From positions 24,653,501 through 24,717,500 of the forward strand of contig NC_056766.1 in assembly GCF_018687715.1 (NCBI RefSeq): a stretch of 64,000 bases of DNA, read 5' to 3'. A program made the position numbers and the translations under genes. Of this stretch, positions 12,325 to 24,877 are shown piece after piece (positions within the stretch are counted from its first letter, which is position 1; each line of letters begins with the position of its first letter). This stretch comes from Carya illinoinensis. Lineage: Eukaryota; Streptophyta; Magnoliopsida; Fagales; Juglandaceae. The notes beneath the pieces were generated by a model. That model was given only the letters and a program-made list of their open reading frames with translations. It did no database searches and was not told the DNA's origin.

Positions 12325-12528
12325 ATGACAAATAGTAGGACTTCTGGTTTAGTCCACTTTAAAGTGTTTTAATTTCAGTTTTCTTTCTTTCAACTTAGAA
12401 TGAAATAAAGATGCATTACGGAATGAATAATGATGATAACACATTGGCCGGCGTTTCCAACTTTTTGTAGTGTGTTGACAAGCTTGTTTACATGTTTTAA
12501 AGTTGCTTCCTACTTCTATATAATATAT
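12325..12528 (+). repeat. Dispersed repeat R, copy 3
   Basis: Closely matches 1159-1370 from 'aatagtaggacttctggttt' to 'tatataatatatg'. Its right end is the left breakpoint of the tandem duplication. Confidence 0.7.
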
Positions 12529-13429
12529 GTATTTCATTGTGAACGTTGGGTGTTATTGCTTTTGGTGGGTTTACTAAAATTCTGAATTGGCTCAATTGTG
12601 GTGTGTGTTTTTCGAGTGTTGGAAGGGCATTTATATCTGTGGATTAGGTGATTTGGAGAATTGAGAGTCTTGTTACTTCAAATATACCTTAATTAGTTGT
12701 TTTATCAAAGGGTTGACAAATTTATAGGACTTTTTTTTTTAAAGTATAATAAATTCAAAGTAACTTTTCTATTTGTTATCTATTGAGCCTGCCTAAAACA
12801 ATTGCCATTGGCACAAACAATGAGCAGTTGTTGAAGGCATTTTACTTGTGGCTAGGCATAAAAGGGCATAAATTTTCTTGGCTCGACAATCACGGCTAGC
12901 CTTTGGCGACCACTTTCCTACCAGAAACAAGTGTTTCTAGCGATTTTAGGTCTTTCGCCGATGACTTTTGGTTGCTGGAAAAAAGACTTTTTTCTTATAT
13001 TGATTATTAATGTTGTCATTTCCTCATTATTGATGATATGATCAACATTACTAATTCTGTTATATATATTCATTACAAAACTTCAATATATGGCAAGAGG
13101 GGTTGATTTTTCTCTTTAATTTAATATTGTTTATGGAGAAAATTTTTTTGTAAGTTTTACTTTTTACACACCCAGCAGATTACTACTGTGGAAGCTTTCC
13201 ACATCATCTATGCTAAAGAATGATTGGTGTTTTAGGTTTTTTAAAGTTATAATATATCCCACTGCAAGTGTTGTGTTAATATATCAACTTATGTGTAGTA
13301 AAACTCTTATTTATGAGGGTAAATTATTCAAATTAATAGTAAATAAGCCAAAAATTTAACGCCCACCTGCGTAAAACTTCAATGGAGCTTGACCATTTCT
13401 CTTACTTTTGTGTTTATTTATTTATTTTT

Positions 13430-14105
13430 TGTTTCAAATCAAGGCAGAGAAGTATTATTCATCAAAGTCAAGAGTCATTACAATGTCATTCACAAGAGAC
13501 AAAATTATAAATAAAATCAGGACCCTCCTCTAGCCATATTCTCTCTTCCTGCAATGGGTAAGCCTATTTAGCAAACTTGTGAGCAACTTCGTTTGCTTCT
13601 TTATAGGTGAATTGTACTTTTTAGCAGGGGTGAATGGAAAGTAATTTTTTTATGTCCTCAATTACCTGTCCATTCCAAGCCCAACACTCTTCTTTGGCAT
13701 GAATTGCTCTAATAACAGTCTATGCATCTACTTCAAAAATCACATTTGAGAAGCCAAGGTCAACAACTACCTCCATGGCCCTCCTTGGCGCCATGGCTTC
13801 AGCAATGCATGGATGTAACCATAACTCTAGCTTTGCACATAAGGAAATTAGAGGACATTAGAATTTTCCCTTTGTGATCCTTTGCAATAACACAAATCCC
13901 TATCTTGTACCTTTTAAATCCACTACAGCATTCCAATTTATATTAACTTCATGTTCTTCTTGTTGTCGCCATATATTGTTACTCCTTCCAGAGCGTGTGT
14001 TCATGGGCAAGTCATGATTTATGACTTTAGCTTCCTTAAATTCTTGTAATGCTTGTTCTATAGTTGAGTATAGACAATGGGGTTCTTGACATCTGCTTTC
14101 AAACA
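13430..14105 (-). pseudogene. LINE 3' end with RNase H domain (copy A)
   Basis: On the minus strand this encodes the C-terminal RNase H (RVT_3 type) region of a plant LINE, with 'EHEVNINWNAVVDLKGTR' near 13970-13910 and an 'EANEVAHKFA'-like segment near 13580. It ends in an A-rich tail seen as 'tttatttatttatttttt' near 13413-13431. Stops interrupt the frame. The same fragment occurs in copy B at 25445-26125, so it was present before the duplication. Confidence 0.75.
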
Positions 14106-14214
14106 CTAACTTAATCCTTTTGGGGTGTAACTGGTTTGGTTCGGTCGGGCTATGGACATATTTTAGAACCGAACCGATATATACTGGTTTTGAGATTTGA
14201 TGAACTGATACGAC

Positions 14215-15694
14215 TGTTGATTGAAATCGCAAGTGTATGAATCGTAACAAGTAATAAAGTGAATGAGTTAAAGTATCATCTCATGAGGATTGAAAAATTA
14301 CTAATAATTACCAAAATTTATTATATTATAATCTATTTGATAATTGGAATAGAAATGAATTGTTAAACAAGTTGAGATAAAGGAAACAATTTTTTAAAGT
14401 TTCCGATTCACCATAACTAATCTTCAGTGTATTTCCTAATTGAACTAAGTATAATTATTTCCTATTGTTGATAGTCAGATCATAATTTATTCATTAATCT
14501 CTCTCAAGCATTAACAAAATATCTCAACAAGTAAGTTTTCTACACATGTGAAAACTCTGAACCTATCAAAATTCATTAAGAGCAAAGAAACCCTCATAAA
14601 GATTACACAAGTTCTATCCTATGGATTCCTTATGGTATCTCAACCATTGGATGAAACAGTTATCACTTCTTACTCTCAAATTGAATCCTAAATAATGTAA
14701 ATGCTAATAAATCATTCACAAGCATTAAATCCACAATGAAATACCCAACAATATGAAACAGCTACTAAATTAGTTCAATTAAAGAAAGATTCACATAACT
14801 ATAGTTAGGCTACGTTGAAATCTTAGAAAATGAAAATTAGTTCATAATAAAACTGAATAAAAACATAAACAAAGAGTTTTACATCAAGAAACTCAAAGAG
14901 ATTTTGGTTCCCTTCGACCCCCCCCCCTCTTTCCCCCTAATTCATCCCACAAGCAGAGATTAAATAGCTATTAAAGTTGACAAAACGGAATTAGAGACTT
15001 AGGACTACAATCTAACCTAAAGATTTGGAAAATAGTTTCTAACGATAAATGTTAACAAAATAGAAAAATATCCCAAAAATAATGGACTTATAAAAAATGG
15101 AAGATTTAGTGATAAGCGGCTTGATTTGCAGAGCTCAGGAGGATTTGGTGGTCAGCATATTGATTGCGGAACTCTGGAGGGTCCCATTGGGTTGATGCCA
15201 TGTGCACTGAGTAAAACTACTCTCCTCGGCCTGTGATAGATAAAATGCTTCTTGGCCAAGATGAAAGACTCCTAACTGGGATGATATATTGAGCTGCAAG
15301 TCTCCTCGACCCGGTTAGTTGTTGCCCAAGATGTGTCGTTTAGGTTGGTTGCCCTTGGGTCTCTGCGCCTACCGAGAGGTAAAACTACTCGCCTTCGAAG
15401 AGGTAATTCTCACCCTTTGGCTCAGATAAGTCTCTTTATTGCCTGCAGAACAAGGCTCCTCTCCAAATCTTCTCTGCACTCATCAGACTTCGTTGCCACT
15501 TGTTGGTCTGGATCTGTAGCCTCTTGTTTTACACCAAAATGCTCTCATTTTGCATTGAATCTTCTCGTTGCTTCAAAAATAAGAAAATAAGGAAAATTAA
15601 ATGAAAATAAAGTATAATCAAAAGAATTAAATGAAATCTAACACCTGTAATAAGTAAAAGGGTAATAAAAATTATGTAAAAATTACACTTATCA
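14215..15694 (-). mobile_element. Athila-like 3' LTR (copy A)
   Basis: On the minus strand it starts 'TGATAAGTGTAATTTTTAC' at 15694 and ends '...GCGATTTCAATCAACA' at 14215. Its length of about 1.5 kb suits Athila LTRs. A polypurine tract lies immediately before its minus-strand start, which identifies it as a 3' LTR. A C-run with CT repeats occurs near 14920-14937. Copy B is at 26237-27748. No 5' LTR partner was found, so no target duplication can be shown. Confidence 0.75.
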
Positions 15695-15709
15695 AATTCC
15701 CCCAAACTT
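15695..15709 (-). other. Athila-like polypurine tract (copy A)
   Basis: Minus-strand 'AAGTTTGGGGGAATT' abuts the LTR start, the expected position for plus-strand priming. Confidence 0.75.
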
Positions 15710-16760
15710 AAACTTTGCTAGTCCTCAAGCAAAGAAAAAAATAAAAACAATTGAAAACAAGAATTTGGTTTGATTCATAAAATTTATTTCCTCAAAGATT
15801 GCCTAAAGTTTATAATCCAAAAGAATCATTCAAAAGCGCAGAAGTCCACAAGTTAATTCAAAACTCAATTCCATCATATTATCAATCTTCACATTCATGC
15901 ATACGTCTCATTCTCACTTCATCATTAGCTCCCCATATGGTTTTTTGCAAACAAGTACATAAAGAATGGATCTCTAAAAAACTCCATAGGCTTGCTTTTC
16001 AATTCACTCTCAACTAATGTAGAACAAAATTATTGCCAGGGATCAATAGGTCTTTATCAAGTTTGTAATGTAAGGCTTGGATGAAAGCTACAAAGAAAAG
16101 GTAGGATTCAAACAAAGCAAGAGAACTTAAGTTTGAACACCAACAAAACATATAGAGCATACTCACTTCTAACACAAACATATCATCTCAATCTTGTGAA
16201 TCCCTCAACATACCTCTCTTTATCAAACTTCCAAAAATCTCTTTCTTTACCCCACTGTCCAGCAAGTAGGATTGTTCTTTTCCTTTTGTTACTAAAATAA
16301 TTTTTTTTTCTACGCTTTTGCAGACGACTTTCATCAGCCTTGGTTCGTTGGCACACATAGTCACCTTGTTGACAACCCCAAACTTATGATTTTGATAATA
16401 TGAGCTATGATACTCTTTACTTGTAGACCTTCTACCTCTCTTACCTTTCATGCTCTTTTGACTTTGTGTCTACTCAGTTCTCTTGAAAGGTAAGGAAATC
16501 AGTATTTAAGCTCAAATAGGGTAGGGAATATGAAGGTTTACAAGAAACAAAAAATATAATGCCAAAATATAATTCAATAAAGTTCAAAGGGGAGACTAGG
16601 GATAAAGATAATAAATAGGTAAGCTTGAAATGCTCAATCGAACCAAAGAATGCCTTAATCATTTCCCTTGTGATATTCTATCTAGGATTTCATCTCAAGT
16701 GTAATCAAACAAGTTATAGAGTTTGTTGAGACCATAAAAATTCACATAAAATTTCTCTAG
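15710..16760 (-). mobile_element. Athila-like internal 3' region fragment (copy A)
   Basis: Non-coding DNA next to the polypurine tract. It matches 27764-28806 of copy B and is cut off at the duplication junction. No envelope-like frame is recognised. Confidence 0.65.
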
Positions 16761-16997
16761 GTATTTCATTGTGAACATTGGGTGTTATTGCTTTTGGTGG
16801 GTTTACTACAATTTTGAATTGGCTCAATTGTGGTATGTGCTTTTTTGAGTGCTGGAATGGCATTTATATCTATGGATTAGGTGATTTGGAGAATTGAGAG
16901 TTTTGTTACTTCAAATATACCTTAATTAGTTGTTTTATCAAAAGGTTGACAAATTTATAGGACTTTTTTTTTTTTTAAAAAAGCTCATAATAAATTC

Positions 16998-17010
16998 AAA
17001 GTAACTTTTC
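16998..17010. repeat. LINE target duplication, left
   Basis: AAAGTAACTTTTC, identical to 19193-19205. Confidence 0.85.
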
Positions 17011-19192
17011 CCCCCTCTAATCAAGCAACTTTATTAATAATAGAAAGCATGTTCACGGACATTTAAAAAGAAAAGAAGAGCAAGAGATAAAATTAGGGGG
17101 TATGCTACCAAAGACAAGATTGGTTGCTACCCATTGTGCAACAGAGTGAGCACATCGATTTTGAAATTGATTAATCTTTGTTAGGGTCCAGTTCATATTT
17201 CTTTGAAACCACTTTTGAATTTCTTCAATGATTGGAGATATTCGCCATAGGGAAGAGAAGTTTGGATCTTGTATTGCTTGGTTTACCTGTGGGTCATCCC
17301 CTTCAAAAAAGAGTTTTCTATGATGAAGTGGTGATGCCATTTGGGTAGCTAGTAGAGCTGCCGAAGCTTTTGCTGTCAATGGGTTTGACGATGGGATTTG
17401 CTCTGTTCTGATGTCTATGATGTCTCCATTGTATTTTTTGCATAATGCCGATATTACAGAAAAGGCATTTCTAATTGCAGTGTCAAAGGTGATGCTTAGA
17501 GAGAGCGGAGGTGGAGCTTCCCATTGTTTCTCATTAGTCCTTTGTTTCCTTTCTCAAGCATTTGTATAGTTATGATAAACTTGCCTGAGGTGAGTTTTTG
17601 CCCTGTTCAGATCAAAGGAGGCATGATTGTGGATAATGTCATTTCTCAATCGCCTAATCCATGTTGACTACTACATAAAGTTGGAAGTGGTTTTTCTCCG
17701 GTTCTTGTAGCCCCAACTTCTTAGTTGGATATATGATCATTTTTATCCAATCTAATATAGAATTAATCAGGAGATTTTCCAAGTGCAGTGGCCATGGGCC
17801 TTGACTACAGAGTATATGAGTGATCGGGCATTGTGTGAAGAGATGCTCAAGAGTCTCTTCTACTTGGTTACATAGCGAACATTCATTTTGAGGTAGAGAG
17901 GGAATTACTTCTTTAAGTCTTCCTTTGGTGGGGAGGATGTTCCAAATCATTTTCCATAATAGCAGCTTATGAAGCTCATGGATTTTCACTTTCCATAAAG
18001 GCTTGAATAGATCCCTGGTATGTCTCTCTTGATTCTCTTAAGCTTGACCTTGTTCCTTTATTTCCAAATTGTAAGCTGATTTGACTGTGAATTTACCATT
18101 ATGATTTGGGGCCCATACTATTTTGTCTGTCTGCTGTGAATTGCTTGAGAGTGGGATTTGTTGAATTTGTTGGATGCTATCAGGGTCAAAGAGAGTTTGC
18201 ATTTTCTGTATATCCTAGGATCTTTGATTTCTGAAGATTAAGTTAGAGACTTTTAAGCAAGAGACAAGTGGCATAGAGCTCTTTTCAACTTGGAGTGGCT
18301 TTGGTCTGTAGTTTTCGGCAGTTGGTATCCAAGGGTCTGACCAAATATTGATTGAGGTGCCATCATTGATTTGGAAGCATCTTCTTTTTTTTTTTTAGGA
18401 GTTCTCTTGTTTAGAGTATTCCTTTCCATTGGTTTGAGTCCGATCGTTTAGGTGATACATTCCAAAAGTCCTCTCTGTTAAGATATTTGGTGCTTAGAAT
18501 GTTATGCCATAGCCCATTTCTATTTTCACTTATTTCCCAGCCTATTTTTGCCATTAGTGCTGCGTTGAGATTCTCCCCCTTCTAAGTCCCAATCCCCCTT
18601 CCTTTTTTGGTTGGCATATTGACTTCCATGATTTTAGGGTCAAGTTTTGAGTATTCCCTTTCGGGAATCCCCACAAAAAAATTTTGAATTTCATGTCTAA
18701 GGTCTTGCACATTGATTTTGGCAGTTTGAATGAGGTCATGACATATGAAGGGATTGTACTAGCAACAGTTCTGATTAACATAGTTCTTACAGCTTGTGAG
18801 AGTAGCTTCGATTTCCAGCCTTCTAATTTTTTCTCAATCTTTGTCATCATTTCTTGGAAAGTGGCTGTTTATTAATCCCCATGGAGGTTGGAAGGCCTAC
18901 ATACTTCATTTTCACCGATGAGCTTTTGAATGGCAATCTTTGGGAGATAGCCTGCTTAATCACTTGGTTGGTATTCCTCGTGATGTAGATAGAAGATTTG
19001 CCCAGATTTACTTTTTGACCTGACCATTCTTGGTATTTTGCCAAACTTTCAGAAATGGATTTTGCTTTCTGTGGCTCTTGCAAAAATTATGGTGTCGCCT
19101 GCAAAAAGTAAGTGAGAGATGGATGGGTTGTTTCTGCTGATTTTTATCCCTTCTACTTTGCTTTGAGCTTCTTCTTTGAGTAGTATTCAGCA
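17011..19192 (-). mobile_element. 5'-truncated LINE with 13-bp target duplication
   Basis: Flanked by AAAGTAACTTTTC at 16998-17010 and 19193-19205. Copy A has the uninterrupted site near 12758-12770. Minus-strand coding pieces, in order, are the C-terminal part of RT (19190-18550, with 'GQKVNLGKSSIY', 'KMKYVGLP' and 'KKEGGLGLR'), a zf-RVT domain (17989-17654, with 'CSLCNQVEETLEHLFTQC') and an RNase H tail (17379-17053). Frames are broken. The front of the element (endonuclease and most of RT) is missing, as usual for LINEs. No poly(A) is seen at the 3' end, which reads as a short C run on the plus strand. Confidence 0.88.
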
Positions 19193-19205
19193 AAAGTAAC
19201 TTTTC
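19193..19205. repeat. LINE target duplication, right
   Basis: AAAGTAACTTTTC, identical to 16998-17010. Confidence 0.85.
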
Positions 19206-19294
19206 TATTTGTTATCTATTGAGCCTGCCTGTAACCATTGCCATTGGCACAAACAATGAGCAATTGTTGAAGGATGCATTTTACTTGTGGCTAG

Positions 19295-19728
19295 TGTCAC
19301 CACCTAGGGTTTTTTTAGAGAATTTCCTAACCTTCTAGAAGCCTCCAAGTCTTTTGTAATCTTGTGGAATTGTGTAGAGTCATCTAGAAGGGGCGATATA
19401 GACAATTTAGAGTAGTGTTCTAGAAAGGGCGTTATAGACAATTCTAGAGTAGGAATCTAGAAAGTTCTTTACCCTTGGATTGATGACAAGTGTCACAATC
19501 CTAACCATTCTTTGTACCAAGAGTTCCCTATAAATAGAGGGGCTCTCATTTGTGTAAATCACCAAGCAATAAGAGAAACAAGTTCTCTAGAGCATCTCTC
19601 TCTATCTTCTCTCTCTAGTTTGTTCTCTATTGTCTTGAGTCCTTTAGAAGGCTTACTTAGGAGCTTTGTGGGAGAGAAAGCCTCCTAAGGCCGCACGGGT
19701 CGAGTGAAGAAATTCTAAGTCCGTGACA
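19295..19728 (+). repeat. G1 5' LTR
   Basis: 434 bp, starts TGTCACCACCTAGGG and ends AAGTCCGTGACA. A TATA box 'TATAAATA' lies at 19529-19536, followed by a CT-rich leader (about 19595-19630). The ends TGTCAC/GTGACA form a short inverted repeat. Confidence 0.95.
19529..19536 (+). promoter_or_regulatory. TATA box in G1 5' LTR
   Basis: TATAAATA in the LTR, the likely core promoter of the genomic transcript. The same motif is at 24678-24685 in the 3' LTR, from which transcription could run into flanking DNA. Confidence 0.7.
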
Positions 19729-19730
19729 GT

Positions 19731-19742
19731 TGGTATCAGAGC
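19731..19742 (+). other. Primer binding site (initiator tRNA-Met)
   Basis: TGGTATCAGAGC, two bases after the 5' LTR, matches the 3' end of plant initiator methionine tRNA and would prime minus-strand DNA synthesis. Confidence 0.9.
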
Positions 19743-19755
19743 CAACCAAGTTAGG

Positions 19756-22700
19756 ATGGCAGATCCAAGTGAGATCACCATGGAGGTCCAGGAGACAAGA
19801 AAGAGCAAGAGGTCGAAGGACTCAAGCTCATCTATGGAGTCTCGTCTCGATGGGATCGAGAGGGCCATGGCCAAGATATTGGCCAAGATCGAGGAATGGG
19901 ATCAGTCTCACAGGGAGGTGAGCACCCTCGACAACACAGTGACCAGGATGGAGGTGGCGGTAGCGGATGTCAGGGACCGACTTGACATCATGGAGCAAGG
20001 TTTGGAGGAGCTAGGATTGGAGGGACAATCCGAATCGCTTAAGGAGTCCATTCTAAGCACCATACACCCTACCATCGAAGCACAACGTGTTGAGAACGTT
20101 GCTTTCCAAGACCGGGTCTTGGGGGAGCTAACGAAACTCCATGGGCAAATGGAGGAATACCGCGTCGGTCTAGAGGAGACCAAGGCGGATTGGGCCATAT
20201 GCAAGCGGGCAGTGGCTAGTGGGGGCGTCATCGGAGCTGGGATGATGGCGACACCAAGGGTGGATACCCCCAAACCAAAAGAGTTCAATGGCAAGCGGGA
20301 TGCCAAAGAACTTGACAACTACATGTGGCACATGGAGCGCTACTTTGAAGCTTTGAACATGCAAGACGAGCGTGTCAAGGTACGTACTGCTTCCCTTTAT
20401 CTTACTAATCTTGCTGGTACTTGGTGGCGTCGTAAGCATAGTGAGATAGAGAAGGGTACTTGCTCCATTGATTCTTGGGAAGAGTTCAAGCGTGAACTCA
20501 AGAGGCAATTCTATCCCGAGAATGTGGTTATTCATGCGCGGAAGAGAATGAAGGAGTTGAAGCACACTTCTTCTATCCGCAACTATGTTGAGGAATTTTC
20601 TGCCCTCATGCTTCAAATTACAAACATGAGTGAAGAAGATCTCCTCTTCAACTTCACCGATGGTCTCAAGTCTTGGGTGGCTCAAGAACTCAAGCGTCGT
20701 GGAGTCAACGACATCTCCACCGCCCTGACCGTGGCGGAAACCTTAGAAGAATTTGAGTATCATAAGAGTGACAACTCTTCAAAGCCCAAGTCTTCGAAGG
20801 ATAATCACACCAAGGGTGGGGGAGCGAAGGGGTTCAAGCCTCCACAGTATAAAGATCGAGGTGACAAGCCTTCAACATCAAAGGAGGGCAAGAAGGACTA
20901 CTCAAAGGACAAGAAGCCAAAGGATGCTTGCTTCCTTTGTAACGGACCACATTGGGCTAGAGATTGTCCCAAGAGGAAGGCCCTCAACGCTATGTTGGAG
21001 GAGAAGGAAGTTCAAGAGAAGTCGCACTTGGGGTGCCTACAACTTCTCAACTCTCTCAAGGCAAGCACGAAGCCAACCACCAAGGATGGGTCTTTGATGT
21101 TTGTAGAAGTGTTCGTCAATGGGAAGAAGAGTCACGCCATGGTCGACTCAGGAGCTTCTCATAACTTCATTAAGAAGGAAGAGGCCACACGGCTAGGGAT
21201 TCCTCTTAAGAAGGGTCAAGGATGGCTGAAGACTGTGAATTCTGAAGCCAAACCCCTTGATGGCGTAGCTCATGGGGTGGAGCTACAACTTGGCACGTGG
21301 AAAGGAACGGTGGATTTCTCGGTCGCTCCTATGGATGATTTCGACATCGTGTTGGGGATGGAATTCTTGAGACAGTTCAATGTAGTGTCTCTTCCCCACT
21401 ATAACTCGGTGTGCATCTTGGAAGGGGGTCCATGCATGATACCCACCGTGTCCAAGCCAAACACCACCCAGCTTCTATCCGCCATGCAATTCAAGAAAGG
21501 ATGGAAGAAGGGCGAGGTATCTTACTTGGCATCGATGGAGGAAGGTGAAGTGAAGATTTCCTCCCCTCCACCCAAAGAGATCCAAAAGGTGCTCAGGGAT
21601 TATGAGGATGTCATGCCGCCAGAGTTGCCCAAGCAACTACCACCTAGGAGAGAGGTGGATCATCAGATCGAGATGGAACCCGGCGCTAAACCACCCGCCA
21701 AAGCCCCTTATCGCATGTCGCCTCCAGAACTTGAAGAACTAAGGAGGCAACTAAAGGAGCTACTTGATGCCGGATTCATCCAACCCTCCAAGGCACCATA
21801 TGGGGCACCTGTGTTGTTCCAAAGGAAACATGATGGGTCGTTGCGGCTGTGCATCGACTACCGAGCTCTAAACAAGGTAACCATCAAAAACAAGTACCCT
21901 ATTCCTTTGATTGCTGATTTATTTGATCAACTAGGCCATGCAAAGTACTTTTCCAAGCTTGATCTAAGATCGGGATATTATCAAGTAAGAATTGCGGAAG
22001 GAGATGAAGCCAAAACAACTTGTGTAACTCGCTATGGGGCATACGAGTTCCTAGTGATGCCCTTTGGCCTCACAAATGCTCCAGCTACCTTCTGCACGCT
22101 CATGAACAAAATCTTCCATCCCTATCTTGATCAGTTTGTGGTAGTCTATCTAGATGATATCGTCATCTATAGTTCTACCCTTGAAGAACATGTGGAGCAT
22201 CTAAGGGTTGTTTTCCGTGTCTTAAGGGAAAATCAACTCTATGTCAAGAAGGAGAAGTGCTCATTCGCTCTAAACGAAGTCCATTTCCTTGGTCACAAAA
22301 TCCAAGGGGGAAAACTCAGCATGGAGGAGGGAAAAATTGAGGCAATCAAGAAGTGGGAGCCTCCCACTAAGGTTACCGAGCTCCGATCCTTCCTTGGGCT
22401 TATCAACTATTACAGGAGATTCATAAAGGGATACTCCACAAGAGCATCCCCCCTCACTGACTTGCTCAAGAAGAACAGGGCCTGGGAGTGGTCATCAAGG
22501 TGTCAGGAAGCCTTTGACGATCTGAAGACAGCCATCACGGAGAAACCGGTCATGGCCCTACCAGATTGTACCAAGCCTTTTAAGGTACAATCCGATGCAT
22601 CAGACTTTGCCATAGGGGGAGTTCTCATGCAAGAGGGACATCCCATTGCATATGAGAGTCGCAAACTCAATGAAACTGAGAGGCGATACACTGTGCAAGA

Positions 22701-24456
22701 AAAGGAGATGACAGCTATCATCCACTGCCTCAGAGTTTGGCGACACTATCTGCTTGGCTCTCATTTTTTAGTCAAGACAGATAACATTGCTACTAGCTAC
22801 TTCCAAAGTCAGAAGAAACTGAGCCCAAAGCAAGCTAGGTGGCAAGACTTCTTGGCAGAATTTGACTTCGTCTTGGAGTACAAACCGGGCAAGGCCAACC
22901 TCGTTGCGGATGCACTAAGCAGAAAATGTGAACTTTCTGCTATCACTCAAGCTCAAGGGGAGCTACTTGAGGTAATCCGTGAAGGTATGGAGCATGATCC
23001 CTTAGCCAAGAACTTGGTGAACATGGCTAAGGAGGGGAAAACCAAGAGGTTCTGGGTAGAGGACGGTCTTCTCTACACCATCAGGCGGTGAATCTATGTT
23101 CCAAAGTGGGGAAACCTACGGAGGAACCTTATCAAGGAATGCCATGATTCCTTGTGGGCTGGACACCCGGGCCAACGACGTACTCGAGCTTTGCTGGAAG
23201 CTTCATACTATTGGCCTCAACTGAGAGACGAGGTGGAACTCTTCGTGAAGACTTGTCTTGTGTGTCAACAAGATAAGGTGGAGAATCAGAGTCCTGCAGG
23301 ATTGCTAGAACCACTACCCATCCCTTCACAACCATGGGAGAGTGTGAGCATGGATTTCATAGTGGCTCTACCTAAATCCGAGGGTTGCGGTACCCTCATT
23401 GTGGTGGTAGATCGATTCTCCAAGTATGCCACCTTCATCGCGGCTCCTAAAGATTGCTCAGCTGAAGAAACTGCAAAATTATTCTTCAAGCATGTGGTAA
23501 AGTATTGGGGTTTACCACGGAGCATCATCAGTGATCGAGACCCTCGCTTCACAGGAAAGTTCTGGTCAGGACTATTCAAGCTTATGGGGTCTGCCCTACA
23601 TTTCTCTACTAGCTTTCACCCTCAGACAGATGGGCAAACTGAAAGGGTGAATGCATTGTTAGAGTTATACTTGAGGCACTTTGTAAGTGCCAACCAATCC
23701 AATTGGGCCAAGTTATTGGATGTCGCTCAATTCTCCTACAATTTACAAAGGAGCGAGTCCACAAACAAAAGTCCATTTGAGATTGTAATGGGACAGCAAC
23801 CACTTACTCCCCAGTCATTGGAGACAAGCTACGCGGGGAATTGTCCGACAGCCTTCAAGGTTGCTAAGTCTTGGAACGAGCAATTGGATGTGACCCGTTC
23901 CTACTTAGACAAAGCAACCAAGAAGATGAAGAAGTGGGCTGATCAGAAGAGGAGGCACGCAGAATATCGTATAGGCGACTTGGTGTTAGTAAAGATCTTG
24001 TCGAGCCAACACAAGTTCACAAGAAAGCTACACAAGGGGCTTGTACGACGTTATGAGGGACCATTCCCAATCATCAAGAAAATAGGGAAGGTCTCCTACA
24101 AGCTGGACTTACCCTCCAAGTTCAAACTTCATCCAGTCTTCCATGTCAGCTGCTTGAAGCCTTACCATGGTGATGAAGAGGAGCCAACACGAGGAGAGTC
24201 CAAGCGTGCACCATTGGGCATAACTACCACTTTCGACAAAGAAGTAGAAGAAATCTTCGCGGACCGTGTCATCAGGCGAAAGAGTCATATGCCACGCCAA
24301 GAATACTTGATCAAGTGGAAGGGATTGCCCGAAAGTGAGACAACTTGGGAACCAAAGGAGTCATTGTGGCAATTTGAAGATCACATCCGAAGGTTCCATG
24401 AGGACACCGCGTCGAGGACGTCGCGAAGCTTGGTGGGGGAGAATGTCACCACCTAG
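19756..24456 (+). pseudogene. G1 gag-pol polyprotein with one in-frame stop
   Basis: One frame of 1566 codons from the ATG at 19756 ([12 protein letters not shown]; an upstream in-frame GTG falls in the LTR and is not used) to TAG at 24454, 13 bp inside the 3' LTR. Order by residue: gag with '[13 protein letters not shown]' (about 200-320), CCHC zinc knuckle 392-404, aspartic protease with DSGA near 464, RT with YLDD at 798-801, RNase H from about 947, integrase zinc domain (HPGQ near 1137, then 'CLVCQQ'), integrase core with 'SDRDPRFTGKFW' and 'HPQTDGQTERVN', and a chromodomain at about 1500-1551. A TGA at codon 1112 (23089-23091) lies between RNase H and integrase. The other copy has an arginine codon there. 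Gag, protease, RT and RNase H could still be made; integrase and chromodomain would be lost. Confidence 0.95.
24431..24443 (+). other. G1 polypurine tract
   Basis: TGGTGGGGGAGAA directly before the 3' LTR. It lies inside the last codons of the polyprotein. Confidence 0.85.
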
Positions 24457-24877
24457 GGTTTTTTTAGAGAATTTCCTAACCTTCTAGAAGCCTCCAAGTC
24501 TTTTGTAATCTTGTGGAATTGTGTAGAGTCATCTAGAAGGGGCGATATAGACAATTTAGAGTAGTGTTCTAGAAAGGGCGTTATAGACAATTCTAGAGTA
24601 GGAATCTAGAAAGTTCTTTACCCTTGGATTGATGACAAGTGTCACAATCCTAACCATTCTTTGTACCAAGAGTTCCCTATAAATAGAGGGGCTCTCATTT
24701 GTGTAAATCACCAAGCAATAAGAGAAACAAGTTCTCTAGAGCATCTCTCTCTATCTTCTCTCTCTAGTTTGTTCTCTATTGTCTTGAGTCCTTTAGAAGG
24801 CTTACTTAGGAGCTTTGTGGGAGAGAAAGCCTCCTAAGGCCGCACGGGTCGAGTGAAGAAATTCTAAGTCCGTGACA
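24444..24877 (+). repeat. G1 3' LTR
   Basis: 434 bp, with no difference from 19295-19728 seen by eye. The gag-pol stop codon lies within its first 13 bases. Confidence 0.95.

Larger units (their letters stand above)
12529..16760 (+). repeat. Tandem segmental duplication, copy A
   Basis: This 4.2 kb block is repeated as copy B at 16761-28806. Copy B is longer only because two elements inserted into it. Copy A holds, left to right, an anonymous segment, the 3' end of a LINE, the 3' LTR of an Athila-like element, its polypurine tract and about 1 kb of internal region. It ends abruptly at the junction with copy B. The start, the junction and the end all contain GTAT (12529, 16761, 28807), suggesting a 4-bp microhomology join. 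The copies differ at many scattered sites, so the duplication is old compared with the chromovirus insertion. Confidence 0.9.
19295..24877 (+). mobile_element. Full-length Ty3/gypsy chromovirus, copy G1
   Basis: Complete element of 5583 bp: 5' LTR, primer binding site, a single gag-pol frame, polypurine tract and 3' LTR. Both sides carry CTAG (19291-19294 and 24878-24881). The uninterrupted site is present in copy A of the duplication at 12852-12855 ('gtggctaggcat'). The two 434-bp LTRs look identical by eye, so the insertion is recent. A second copy lies at 56148-61728 and a solo LTR at 52977-53387. Small size, short LTRs and a C-terminal chromodomain point to a Galadriel- or Reina-like chromovirus; the exact lineage is inference. 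Confidence 0.95.

Noticed and set aside
19731..19742. tRNA gene
   Set aside because: Only the 12 bases complementary to the tRNA 3' end are present, as expected for a primer binding site. No full tRNA or rRNA gene was seen in the window.
20170..20685. Long minus-strand frames within G1 gag-pol and their mirror frames in G2 (such as 60408-60896)
   Set aside because: They overlap the well-supported gag-pol frame on the other strand and have no domain of their own; they are antisense shadows.
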